Source: Cunninghamia lanceolata
Lineage: Eukaryota; Streptophyta; Pinopsida; Cupressales; Cupressaceae
Direction of reading: 5' to 3'
Length of the DNA stretch: 64,000 nucleotides
NCBI GenBank assembly: GCA_027924645.1
Contig: BSBN01000293.1
Location: 8,518,501-8,582,500, forward strand
The translations under genes and the position numbers were made by a program. The number at the start of each line of letters is the position of its first letter. Within the stretch, counting starts at the first letter, position 1. Positions 37,557 to 48,540 of the stretch are shown here, in pieces. The notes beneath the pieces were generated by a model. It ran no database searches. It had not been told where the DNA came from and saw only the letters and a list, made by a program, of their open reading frames with translations.

Positions 37557-37790
37557 TTAGATTTTATATGCTTTTACAACATTTTGAAATGTTGAACTCT
37601 TCTCCTTCCATAATGCAGAAGAGGTAGTGTCATTTCTATCATCTTCTTTAAGTACATCTCGACCTATCCAATGTGGTCTAAACTTCACTTGAAAGTCTTT
37701 TGAAGGACACTTGAAGACTTGGTGTAAAAATGTCTTTGTATTTATTGAGGAGTTTTGTGTACTCACATGTTTTATTGTTTGATGATTTCT
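37557..37790 (-). pseudogene. Integrase C-terminal fragment
   Basis: Includes FRPHWIGRDVLKE and SSTFQNVVKAYKI, ending with a stop. Ty3/gypsy integrases end in a segment of the form KF.P.W.GPYV.K...G.....NV..LK.YY, where W-G and the final NV-K-Y agree. In known elements it follows the catalytic core; here the core is missing. Confidence 0.5.
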
Positions 37791-38129
37791 CCCGTAGCTT
37801 TAATGTTTTCAATTCATGTTGAGTTCCCATTTTTTTTTTTAACTTTTGAGGGGCAAATGATGTTGGTGTTGACTCTCCTAGTTTTTGTGTGGGTTTTGGT
37901 TCTTATTCTTTAGTCCTAATTTCAATCATATGAATGTTTATGTCTAGATCGATCAGAATGGCAAATAAGTTGAATGGGGCATAAGACTTTTTTGAGTGGT
38001 GATTGAAGGGGAATTCTCTTGTTGCCCCATTTCCTATACATTTTGAGGTCTTGGCTACGTTTGTAATTTTTTTTTATGTCTCTCTTTTTTTCAAAAGTGT
38101 TGATTTTTGGGTCACTAGTGGTTTCTATG

Positions 38130-38768
38130 GTCCCTTCTTTTTGATTTGTTCAACACAATAAATACTGAAAGATTCAGGGTCTCCTTTGATGACGTGGGTT
38201 TGTCCCATGTGCAAGAAGAGTATTTATTGAAATAGTGTAGAGGGAATGACCCTCATCCTATGGATCCAAGGCCTTCCTAGGATCATGTTGTAAGTGGTTT
38301 CTTCATTGATGACATAAAATTTAGTTGGAAGGGTTTTGGGACCCAATGGGATTCGAAGATTGACCTTACCCATGGTTCAAATGTTTGGGTTATCATGAAT
38401 TATAAGGATGGCCATTTCTTTTATGATTTGAGTTTTGTCATAACCTATTCTTTGAAGAAGAGAAAAAGAGACTATATTGATTGCAGACCCATCATCAATC
38501 ATTACACATGTTTAATGGAATATTCATAAATTTAGACTATCATATGGAGGGGAAGATCACCTTGTTTAGCTATGTCATTTTCTAAGGGTGGCTTTTCAAA
38601 ATCAAATGTTGAAGAAGAACACTTTTTGCTTGGGGTGTTTTCAACTAGATGGTCTAGATCCAAGGCTTTGAGGAGAGCATTCTTGTGCATAGGAGAAATT
38701 TTGCAAAGTTCTAACATTTGAAAAAAAAATTGAATTGTTGGAGGTGTCATCTGGTCGTTTTGGTCCAT
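38130..38768 (-). pseudogene. Retrotransposon aspartic protease fragment
   Basis: From 38,768: MDQNDQMTPPTIQFFFQM, then KPPLENDIAKQGDLPLHMIV. Two stops on comes MIDDGSAINIVSFSLLQRIG (about 38,503-38,444), where DDGSA stands for the catalytic D-(T/S/N)-G-(S/A) triad. Later NMILGRPWIHRMRVIPSTLFQ-like text (about 38,300-38,240) is the LGRPW(I/L)H signature typical of Tat/Athila-type Ty3/gypsy proteases. Three stops show that it is dead. Confidence 0.7.
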
Positions 38769-39067
38769 GGGTGAGACAAATTTATTGATCTTTATCTAAT
38801 TCCACAAGGCCTAAGGTGTTTTGGTCAAAGGTGTTCTAATGGATTTTTGGACTAAGTTCTTGGGTATGTGCATGGAAATGGGGGACAAAAAGGGGGTCAT
38901 AAGTGGCCACCTTTTTTCTGAAAACAAAAAAATGATCTTGCATGAGAAATTGATGATAGACACGCTAAAAATTAGAAGACGTGATAAGAACAAGTTTTGT
39001 AGTGCTCCAAGTCTAGTTCCAAAACTACTAATTTTTTATAAAAAATGGTGGAGATTAAGAGATTCAA

Positions 39068-39140
39068 TTAGGGGGAGCACACAAAGTGCTCCTATTGTTG
39101 TCAAAAAAATATAACATAGTGTTTGGTGTGCTCCCCCTAA
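39068..39140. repeat. Perfect 15-bp hairpin in copy C
   Basis: TTAGGGGGAGCACAC (39,068-39,082) pairs fully with 39,126-39,140, leaving a 43-base loop. It sits at the same relative place as the copy B hairpin, with different arm bases. GGGGGAGCACACAAAGT appears a third time near 59,571 in the right part of copy C. Confidence 0.9.
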
Positions 39141-39424
39141 AATGTCAATTTTTTTTAAGTATTAGACAAATTTCTTTGGTGGAAAATTAGCTAACACCAT
39201 GTAGTTTATGCCTTTTTTTGTTTATTTTTTTATGAACATATGAATTTTTATGAATTTTCAAAGTGGACACATCCTGAAAAAAGAAAATTTGAGTGTGTTC
39301 CCCTTGTTTTTTTTAAAACTAATCAAAAATCAATTTTTTCAATGTGTATAGAATTGAGTCTAGAATCCAAAAGTGTAATTTATTTCAAATTTTGATAAAC
39401 GTGTAAAAAATGAGACCATAAATA

Positions 39425-39429
39425 CTAGA
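39425..39429. repeat. Target-site duplication CTAGA, left
   Basis: Five bases directly before the LTR start TGTAGAC at 39,430; identical to 59,400-59,404. Confidence 0.88.
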
Positions 39430-40428
39430 TGTAGACTCCTAAATATGGTCACAACCATCTTCATCTACTATCAACATTCTAAACCTAATAATTCCCACTA
39501 TTCTACTCAACATACATGTTAATTAAATAATTTATAATTAATTAATTAATATTTCCTCATCTTTCCCCCATGACCAAAAGTAAACAAATAGTGGGAATTA
39601 TAAATAAAATTAAATATTTTAGAAAACTATAGTTCATATACACCCCCAATAATTAAATAAATATTCCTATTTATTTAATTCCTTATTTTGTGCACTTTTG
39701 ATTACTTTTAGTTATCATCATTATTTTCCTCCTAATCATTTGTACATGGGTTAATTAAAATTAACCCACCATTACATCACCCCATGTTTCTAGAAGTCCA
39801 CTTGTAATTCAATGTACATGCATGTACATGACAAGTGGTACTTTGGAAGCATGTGCAAATCTTCCTAAATAGTCCATTTGTCCTATTTTCTTGTCATCCA
39901 CTCCAAGTGTCACTATTAATGGAAGCTAAAATTCCATGTGGCACTATTCCTCCACTATTCATCTAATTTTAAATTGCATGTGTCCGCTCATGCCAAATTT
40001 AAAATTCTCACAAAATCCAAACCATACCTTTTCATAAATGAGTCCTTACGTGTCATACAACTACCCAATCCTAGCCATCCATCCATTCAACCATTCATTT
40101 TCATCCATTGATCTTCCCTTGAATCTTGGAGCATTCTTCTCATCCAACCTCCTCCTAACACTTGTCTAATTCTCCTTGCTTGAGGATCCTCAAGCAATGT
40201 GAGCCCTTGATCTTCCAATTCAATCCTAGCCCTATATCCTCTAGCAATTAGCATAAATCATACTATCTAGGACATATCAAGAGCTTTGCATGATCAATTA
40301 GGGAGCAATTAGAATAGTTGCTTTGCATAGTTCTTTAGTGTAAACATGAGGTTGCATTAGGTTGTGAGTCGAATAGGATAATATTGGTTTAGTTTGTTCT
40401 ATTTTGAGATCACTTTCTTATGTACACA
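39430..40428 (+). repeat. 5' LTR of element G
   Basis: 999 bp. Relative to the 3' LTR it lacks 95 bp at about 40,236-40,241. That segment in the 3' LTR is flanked by ATCCTC/ATCCTC and contains the TATA box at 59,128-59,134. So this copy has lost its core promoter. Confidence 0.9.
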
Positions 40429-40455
40429 TTTTTGACACACCCTGTGGGATGCCTA
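40429..40455 (+). promoter_or_regulatory. Likely decayed primer-binding site
   Basis: Directly after the 5' LTR comes TTTTTGACACACCCTGTGGG. Tat-lineage primer sites commonly read TTTTTGGCGCC followed by a G-rich stretch. The match is only partial; the differences in the GGCGCC part are largely of the C-to-T/G-to-A type. Assignment is tentative. Confidence 0.35.
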
Positions 40456-43121
40456 CCACCCTAATACATAATTTTAGAATGTTTTTACCTTGGTGTTTCT
40501 TGTGTAGGTCAGAACAATTCTTGATTTTCACCGATTAGCACCCAAAAAATAACTTTCAGTGTCAAGGCATTCTAGTTCAGCACCCAGACCTACTACTCCT
40601 CTAATGACCCTTCAGTGCTTGATTTTCACCTTCTAGCACCTAGTTCTATTGCTTCAGCATCTGAGTACATAGAGGTATAAAAATTGGTCATTCTATAGAT
40701 GTTTCTTAACTTTTTGGCTTCATGATGCTTGTGATGAGTTAGTATAGCCTCTAACAACCTTTTTATAGATCCTTATCTCTCTATTTTGTAGGAATTATCC
40801 ATTTTACAAGCCTCCATAATGCCTAAACCATTTAAGCACATAGCCTGCACATAGTAGCGCCTAGCCTCACCAAATCGACACATGACCTTTGACATCATCA
40901 AACCTTGCATTTTCATCATCTTAGGGCATAATTATCAACTTGTTGGGTTTTATGATTTGTTAATCTTACTAAACAACACTTTTGTAGATCTTTTGCTCTC
41001 TATTTTGTAGGATTAATTCATTTTACAAGTCGTCACTCTATCTAAGCCGATCAACACTCAAATAGGCTATATTAGTGCCCAATTATGTAGGTATAACATT
41101 CTGCTTTAGCAGCTAGTTATTTGGGATTAGCACCTATATTGTCTTCCCTAGTGCCTAGGTGTTCTATCTCAATACCTAGCTATGTCAGTGTCGAGACTGT
41201 CTACTTTAGCGCTAATTTCTGTTTCACAAGTTTTTGCTAACATTTTGTCAAATTCTTGGATTAATCCTTGTTTTTGCAACATTTTTCACTTGTCCAAGAC
41301 CATTAAAAACTATTAACACTTGTTTACATCCCCTCTAGTCAAAGAATTTCATTTTTTAAATCACTAAATTAGGCATTAAATTAAAGGAGGAGTAAATGAA
41401 CTTGTGTGCTTAGTTTGAGGGTGTTAGAAGGTGTATGCTCTCCCCTTGCACCATTTGGTGGTATTGGGGATCAAAAGACTTCTTATCTTAGGGATCAAAA
41501 GCCTTCTTTCACTCTCTTTTCTTATTGTTAATCCTAGGGTCTTTTGTGTGTATGCTCTCCCCTTGCGCTTTGTACGATCTTGGGTGACCAAAAGCACCTT
41601 AGATTCTTGTCTTTAGGAGGCCTGCCTTGGATTTCATCCCCAAGGGGATGACCTCAACTGTGTGTTTTGGTGCAATATATAAATGGTTTTATAATACAAA
41701 TTCTCACATCAAAGGAAGGACCCTCTCCCCCATTATAAAGATCCCAAGATCCTTGGTCTGCCAAGACTTGTGTTGGTTGGCACTTGGTTGGATAGGGACA
41801 CCCCCATTCATGGATTCGACCCCCTTACCTTACATCTATTAGGACACCTCCTAGAAGCTTGTTCATCCTAGTTAATACCTTTGACCATCATATCCATCGA
41901 TGCATCGCAACTGCATGGAGGAGAAGAGCTCATGCTAGTACCTTCATTGGTTGAAATAGAATAACTTTGGGCAAGAATTTCATCTCTAAATTAAGGAGTG
42001 TAAGGTGGTCCATGACCTTGAATTCCCTATCTATCCAAGTAATGATAAATGGTCTCAAGGGGATGGAAACCTCCATTATCTAAATAGTGGGGGTTTAAGT
42101 CGCACTTGAGTGAGTCTGCGAGATATGACACTCCTTTATTGAATAAATACTAGGCTTGTACAAAAGTGTTTGGTGTGTCTTCTTGTGAAATACATGTCTT
42201 TGCCATTTGTTATCTGTGGAGGTTCATAGGCTCCCATACCCCATTTCTGAAAGTTGTCAAGCAACCATTATGTTTGTTTTTTTGAAATATCTTGCCAAAT
42301 CAAAACCACAAACATTTAAAATAAAGACACCCCTATCAGCATCAAATTTTTCTCAATTAGCACCTATCAGTCCTTTGTTAGTGCCCAACTAGCTTTGTCA
42401 GCCCCCAATCATCTAGATCAACATCCATCTAGTGCCCTTTAGCACCCATGAGCCTTTTGTCAGTGTGTAGACTCTTTGTCTTAGCACCTAGTCTAGAGCC
42501 TGCACCAAAGCTAAGGAATTTGTCATTTTGGTCATCAAATTAGTCCTCTCACTTCACTCAATGTCCTTCCACATCCAAAATCACTTGTATTTCCATCATT
42601 TTCAATCACCCCCGTCTATTTTGACATTATCTTGTGATCAGCCACCTTAATCCTTGGTCCAAAAATCAACATCCATTATCCTAAATCCAATCAACCTCAA
42701 TCATCCAAATCAAATCTACCTTCATCAAGATCTAATTATCCAAATCATCCAACAAATCCAACTCAATCTTTCTAAGGTTAGAATCTAGATTATTTCCATC
42801 CCCTTGTTTGTATTAGGCTTAAGAACTTGTCTATCTTAAGTTTAGTATAAACTCAAAATTATCCCACTTGGATACACTAGCTTAGGAGCTTAGACTTTTC
42901 CTAAGTTGGTGGACTTCAAGAATCCCATTTTTCTTGGTGTGTCTTGTCTACCCCATGTAAGACAATCACATTATCCCCTTGCTTAGGCTCTTTGTCCACC
43001 CTAAGTTTGTAAGGATAACATTATATCTACACTCATAAGTGATCTAGATTTGAGATTAGGATAAATCATCATCTCCAAACATTTGGGCACACCATCCAAC
43101 TCCAATCATAGTCATCATTTT
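40456..43121 (+). other. Long 5' leader of element G with TTAGCACC repeats
   Basis: No gene recognised. Between 40,530 and 42,490 TTAGCACC or close variants (TAGCACCTA, CAGCACCCA, TTAGTGCC) occur more than a dozen times, clustered at 40,530-40,670, 41,070-41,215 and 42,335-42,490. GTGTATGCTCTCCCCTTGC is repeated at about 41,430 and 41,548. The inverse complement of TTAGCACC fills 57,370-57,800 near the 3' end. Confidence 0.6.
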
Positions 43122-44244
43122 ATGCCTCCTATTACACGATCACAAGCTAAGAGAAAAATGGATTCTCGCTACCAACCCCTCTCTCCACATGGGCTCCACC
43201 ACAAGCAACATGGAGGGATACATCAACCAACCTAAAATGGGTGAAGCATCCATACCACAACATATCTACTCCACCAAATTTGTTGATTTCCTTAATGAGA
43301 GAAGATTGCATCACAAATTTGACTAATTCCTTGATAATCACAAAGATGAATTCCTCGAATGCCTCATTAGACATGGAGCTCATCTCCCCACTCATTTGAC
43401 CAAGACAAACTCAAAATAATCATGCATGATAAGCCACCATCACCCATCTATGAACAACCTTGGGGGCATGTCCCTTATCCCAATAACCCTGTCTATGATA
43501 ATCCATAGGCCAATTTCGCTACAACTACCCACGCCATCCATACCATTGATCAAAACATAGGGCTAATACCATTTCACAACCACAAGTGTCAGACCTTCCT
43601 TATGGTCTACCATACCATATGCTACCATTCAACTTTCTAACTTCCATGCCTACCAACACAAGTACACTTACCGTACCACCCTCATCGAACATTCCTCAAA
43701 ACATTTCCAACACCAACACCATTCCACAAACACTTCCCCCTTGGTCGTCCCACAAAGGACGACCATCATCCAAACAACATTACCCATATGGTACCTTCAC
43801 ACAAACACCTCTCCAATCACAACATCAATTCACATCTCAACCACACCACCAACCTCGAAACCCCTTAGCAAGATATACACATCCCATACAAACATATCAC
43901 TTGACCACTGATCAACAACCTCCCCATGTTGCTTCCACACAACATCACCATATCGCACAACACCAACAACCACCTTTCCAATCACAACATGTGTATCACT
44001 CATCTACTCACACCCCACCACAACATAAAATGTATGGACCCCCTATCTACTCATAATCTATGGGTCTACCTCCACACATCCCACAACAATACACCATTCC
44101 ACAACAAAAGTCATCATTCCATCAACAATTACAACTACCACTCCAGTCCATACCACAACCTCCCCTTGCCAATCCCTTGGATCAAGAATGGCGAGAAATG
44201 AAAAATACTCTCAAGAACCTCCAACTATGGACCCAAAAGAAATA

Positions 44245-45366
44245 GGGTGTGAGCAAGAAGTTGAGTCCACTTTTTGGCCAAAAAGTGGAAGTGTTTTCCC
44301 TGATTTTCAGAATTTGTCACATTTGACCTCAAACTTTGAAGAACTTAATGGTGGAATCTTGAAAAAAGTCAATAAATATGAAATATCGTACTCGGAGTCT
44401 AGTTTCCAAATATGTAATTTTTTTTAATACCCAGATGATGGAAACTAATTTTTAATAGGCGTTTCTAAAAACCACTATTTAAAAGTCACTTTTTTTTTAC
44501 TATACCACGCACGTATACGTCATCCATACTTTGACCTAAATAATCTTATTTTTATAAATCCTTTTGGGAAAAGATTTGTAACTCAACGACGCACGTTTTC
44601 CATATTTTTTTGTAATTTTTTATGGAATATTTTTTTTTGTTAATTTTTTATTGGCCATTTTTGGTGTTTTAAAAAATCATCACGTATGTCATGCATAAGA
44701 TGACCTAAACTTATCACTTTTTGAAAAAAAATTTCAAATTGAAAAGAATTGTCTGAAGTATGTTTTTGTACAATTTTTTTTACAAAAAATTATTTTGATA
44801 AAAAGTTATTAAAATATTAAAAATCCCTGATAATTCAAGTTTATGGACCTGTTTCATCATAAATTAATTAAAAAATAGAAAAATAATCCACTTGTAAAAG
44901 AAAATTACATATTTGGAATCTACACTGTCTCATCTATAATGGGTTTTAATTTTGTCAAAAAATTATGCAAAAAAGGGCTTCAAACATATGCTCAAAGTCA
45001 CTATTTTGTTGTGACATTGACAGGACCTTCAACTTGCAGGTCAAACCAGGTCCAAAGCCAAGGGTCGGGTTCCCAAGCCTTTTTTCTAACCCAAAACCTA
45101 TAGCAAAAATTGAGTTAGAAATTCAAATTTTATGAAATGGGATCTCGTTCTATAAACAGGATCCCGTTTCATAAAAGATTAATATTTTAACCTTTTATGA
45201 CATGAGATCCCATTTCAAAACAAGATCCCATTTCTTGAAAACAAGATCCCACTTTTGGCATGGGATCCTGAAGCATAACGGGATCCCGTTTTGGTTTACC
45301 CGATTTTGATTTTTTTCTAAGTCCGAAACTTCCACCTTAAGCGGACTCATCTTTGTGCATTTACCC
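44245..45366 (+). mobile_element. Family F element, copy D, with both terminal inverted repeats
   Basis: Left end GGGTGTGAGCAAGAAGTTGA; the reverse complement of the right end is GGGTAAATGCACAAAGATGA. Both continue GTCC(A/G)CTT. These agree with the termini of copies A, B and C. The insert splits gag. The flanking 9-mers AAAGAAATA and AACATTATA agree at 5 of 9 positions, too weak to call a target duplication. Inside are repeated ACGTATACGTCAT/CACGTATGTCAT words (44,505-44,690). Seven GGGATCCCGTTT-like words (45,140-45,290) include a perfect 14-bp palindrome. No gene. Confidence 0.62.
45277..45290. repeat. Perfect 14-bp palindrome AACGGGATCCCGTT
   Basis: Last member of a cluster of GATCCC-type words between 45,140 and 45,290 in copy D, some in direct and some in inverted orientation (GGATCCCGTTTCAT, ATGAGATCCCATTTC, ATGGGATCCTG). 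Confidence 0.9.
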
Positions 45367-46430
45367 AACATTATAAGTTTGAACACTTATGTTTCTATCT
45401 GTTTGATCAAAACATGATGACCATACCTTTCTTCAACACTTTGAAGTACCCAAATTTGATAAATACAAAGGCAAAGGAGATCCCCATGACCACATCCAGG
45501 AAATCTTCATGGCATTTTAAGAAGTCTCTTATGACGATCAATTCCTCCTTCGTCTTTTCCCACAAAGCTTAGGAGGCTAAGTATTAGAGTGGTTTATGCA
45601 CTTGCCTTATGGCTCCATCTCCACCTTCACCGGCCTATTGGAAAAATTTGTCACCCATTTCTCATACAATGTAGAACATGAGATCACCATGCTCAATCTT
45701 TACAATACCAAACAATTAAATGGTGAGAATTTTTTCACATACTTACAAAAATGGAGAGCCCTTGCTAGTAGGCTACCTTGGACAACACCCAAAAACAACT
45801 TGTACATATCTTCATCTAGAACTTGAACCAAGAAATGACATTTCACTTACAAGTGCATTGTTTATCCACCTTTGATGAGATCATAGAGAAAGGTGTCACC
45901 ATTGAAAAAACCCTTATAGAAAAATGTTTAGTCAAAATCTACAATCAAAATGACAATGAAAAACCATCCAAAGATGAGCCTAAATTTTGGGCTAACAACA
46001 AAAATGTCATAGGAGATGGCACTACTAATTCCAAGTTCATTCAAATAGCCACTCCTAAACCTAAAGAGGCATATGTTGTACAAAAGTTTTCAAACAATGT
46101 CTCTGTGCCATCCACTCCACTAAAGCGAAACCCTCCCAACAATCCAAAACATAAGTACACTCCTTTGGGTGAACCTCCTGAAGTTGTGTTCCAAAAACTC
46201 ATCCAAGCCAACATGGTTGAATTCCCTACAATCAAACCTTTTGATGAAAATCAACCTAAACCTACATGGTACAAGGAAAATGAGTATTGTGACTATCATC
46301 ATATTAAAGGAAACTCCACTAGGAAGTGTATTAAATTGAAGAATTATATCCACAATCTTGTCGATCTTAGCAATATCCAAGTGGAAGGAACCAATAATAC
46401 CTCACCCAATGATGGATTGGGAGTTTACTA

Positions 46431-46845
46431 AGACCCTCTTCCTAATCGTAATAACCCATCCACATCCAATCCATTGTCATCCAAAACCAATCCCAATAAC
46501 CAAGCCAACAACATCAACTACAACAACATTCCACTGCCCTATGATAATGTAGTAGGCCATATTGATTTAGACTCCACTTGTATCTCCACCATCAAAATCA
46601 AAATCAATACCCCCAAATGTGTCATTACCACCTGACATGGGCCTGTAACCATTAAGGGACCATCCCCATCCTCCACTACTACCAATTCTAAGTATAACCT
46701 CCTCAACCATCTTGGAAAGACCCTAGCACAAATCTCCATCTTGTAAATCCTGAAGATATCCACTACCCATTATGAAATACTCGATAAGGCCCTCCAAGAA
46801 TCCCATGTTCCCACTGACATTCTACCCGCGTAGTTCCAAAATCTA
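46431..46845 (+). other. gag-protease linker of element G
   Basis: No domain recognised. Thr/Ser/Asn/Pro-rich text in the plus frames, with stops. In Tat elements gag and pol are often separated by a low-complexity stretch like this. Confidence 0.45.
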
Positions 46846-47496
46846 GTGGCCCAATTATCCTCCTACTACCATCTCACTTTTAGCCAATCTGACATGCCAC
46901 CTATTGAACCCATACATAATAAAGCACTCCATATAGAAGCCCAAATCGCCAATCAAAAAGTCAAGAGAATACTCTTGGATAATGGATCTAGTTTGAACAT
47001 ATGTATATTAAAGGTCATAAAACTCTTGGGGTATTTAGCAATTGATCTAGAATCTTTGGTCATCTCCATCAAAGAATATAACAATATGGAGCGAGAATCT
47101 GAAGGCATTTTTTGTCTCCCTATCAAAGTAGATCCTCTCATGCTACCCACTCTATGTTATGTATTTGATATTGACCTCCCAGACGATCTTCTCCTTAGCC
47201 AACTATGGTTGCATGCCATGCAAACTATCCCATCCACCTATCACCAATGTCTCAAGTTGCCTCATAATGACATTGAAGTCACTATTCCTGCCGATCAACA
47301 ACCATTTGAGTATTGTAAAGCTTTGGAGGTTGTCTATGATAGACAATTTCATTGCCGAAGTACCTATGGGGAGCATCTCAAAGACCCCTCATCCACACCA
47401 TCCACCTCATCTCATCTTTCATCCACTCCATCCACTACAACAGATCCATCACATACCTCTACTCCATCATCCACTTCGATCCCTCAAGTATCCTAG
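46846..47496 (+). pseudogene. Aspartic protease of element G
   Basis: The longest open frame of the element (216 codons). Residues around 40-55 read VKRILLDNGSSLNICILK; LLDNGSS (46,974-46,994) is the catalytic D-N-G-(S/A) motif of Ty3/gypsy proteases. Around residue 120 LLSQLWLHAMQTIPSTYHQ corresponds to the LGRPWLH...PST.HQ flap signature, with GRP replaced by SQL, which probably impairs it. After about residue 185 the chain turns into a Ser/Thr/Pro run with HPSSTPST-like repeats. Known role: processing of the gag-pol polyprotein. The frame is open, but pol downstream is broken. Confidence 0.75.
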
Positions 47497-48540
47497 GTCA
47501 AGATCATAGTTAAAGGATGTGGTGAATATGAGCTTCATAATGCCTTCCATGTGGGAAATTTACCTTTATCCCCTCACTCCCATGACCATAAATTACAGAA
47601 CAAGCTTCAAGAATAGAAGCGCAAGATCGATGACAAGATCCCATTTGTTCCAACGTAGGTCTCCTGAGAAGAAGAAGCTGTTGAAACATCCTTGAATGAT
47701 TGGTTGTACTATGATGAGACCCTTCCAGCAAAAGCAAATCATGAATATTTCAAAGACAATATCCTGTACTCTTCCAAATACTTACTAAATTCCCTACCCT
47801 GGAAAATGACTTGACATCGATGAGCAAGGAACTATAAAACCCATTCTAGTCAATTCCACATCTCCCAAACAATATGGAAGGTATTTTGGATTAGGGTATA
47901 CACCACCCACCATGTCAATCCACTAAAACTTCAGTAGATGTGATTGAGTCCTCTTCTATTGTTAAGAACATTACGTCAAGTGTCATCATAGCTTCATGTG
48001 AAGATCTTGATCTTTCATGCATCTTCCCTGACAACACCATCTTCCTTATCGACCTTCTTCTCATCCATCTTGATCTCATTACCTTGGATTTCCATGGACC
48101 ACAGCCTCTCAATATATTCCAAAACAATGAGGCTCTCTCTAAATTTCTAGAACTCTATGACACCTCACAATATGACATATGCTTGAATGTCGATGCCTAC
48201 TTTAGGGAAGGGGAGATTCTTAGTCCAAATAAAAAACCAAAAATATAAAATCATCCTCTAGTGGAAACCTATCTGAGGTGTTGTCAGACACAAAAGAGAA
48301 AAATAAAGACATATCTCCTAGTGAAAACCTCTCTGAGGCACTAGGAGACGAGGATCTCCATCTTTCTCCAATATCCTCCTATTGGTAGGAACGTTCCACT
48401 ATCCTAATTGAAGGCACACAACAAATCAACCTCGACACATAGGAGTGGCCTAAGCTCACCCACATTATAGAAAGTATTGCTATCAAGGGAAAATCCAACC
48501 TTTCAGTTGTACTTCATGAGACACCGATTACTTTTTCTTG
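47497..48540 (+). other. protease-RT connecting region of element G
   Basis: Broken coding with acidic text. A duplicated phrase (CCTAGTG(G/A)AAACCT(A/C)TCTGAGG) occurs at about 48,254 and 48,317. The open frame 47,940-48,248 is in the sense strand and may be residual pol, but no domain is visible. Confidence 0.4.

Larger units (their letters stand above)
35457..38861 (-). mobile_element. Ty3/gypsy (Tat-like) remnant with internal deletion
   Basis: On the minus strand, a protease-type segment (38,770-38,130) is followed within 400 bp by the C-terminus of an integrase (37,790-37,557). RT, RNase H and most of integrase are therefore deleted. The rest (37,556-35,457) is a long non-coding 3' part, as in large Tat elements. 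Family F copies B and C lie at its two edges, head to head, so its own ends are lost or displaced. Confidence 0.6.
38862..39429 (+). mobile_element. Family F element, copy C, left part
   Basis: Starts GGGTATGTGCATGGAAATGG. It is homologous to the reverse complement of copy B for its whole length. It is cut at 39,429 by the 20 kb LTR element inserted at CTAGA and resumes at 59,405. A perfect 15-bp hairpin (39,068-39,082 with 39,126-39,140) has arms TTAGGGGGAGCACAC and its complement. The open frame 38,821-39,114 crosses the terminus and is not credible. Confidence 0.68.
43122..46430 (+). pseudogene. gag of element G, interrupted by a family F insertion
   Basis: Structural protein that packages the element RNA. 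Start MPPITRSQAKRKM at 43,122. Then a frameshift to ASIPQHIYSTKFVDFLNERR and a Pro/Gln/His-rich stretch (43,586-44,056). The frame stops at 44,243, where family F copy D begins. After copy D: FDQNMMTIPF, HFEVPKFDKYKGKGDPHDHI (about 45,440-45,500), GLLEKFVTHFSYNVEHEITM and YNTKQLNGENFFTYLQKWRA (45,650-45,760), the typical retrotransposon gag core. A C-terminal CDYHHIKGNSTRKC (about 46,288-46,330) is a zinc-knuckle-like segment. Several stops and shifts. Confidence 0.8.

Noticed and set aside
35457..38861. A single TIR transposon with copies B and C as its inverted ends
   Set aside because: The F termini of B and C point towards each other, so their bodies extend away from this segment; they are two separate insertions.
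43147..43395. Minus-strand 82-codon open frame
   Set aside because: Shadow of gag, whose plus-strand start MPPITRSQAKRKM and following motifs are recognisable.
45140..45290. Cloning or vector artefact because of repeated GGATCC
   Set aside because: The words are degenerate (GATCCC with variable flanks), in both orientations, and lie at the place where the other F copies have their own inverted repeats.
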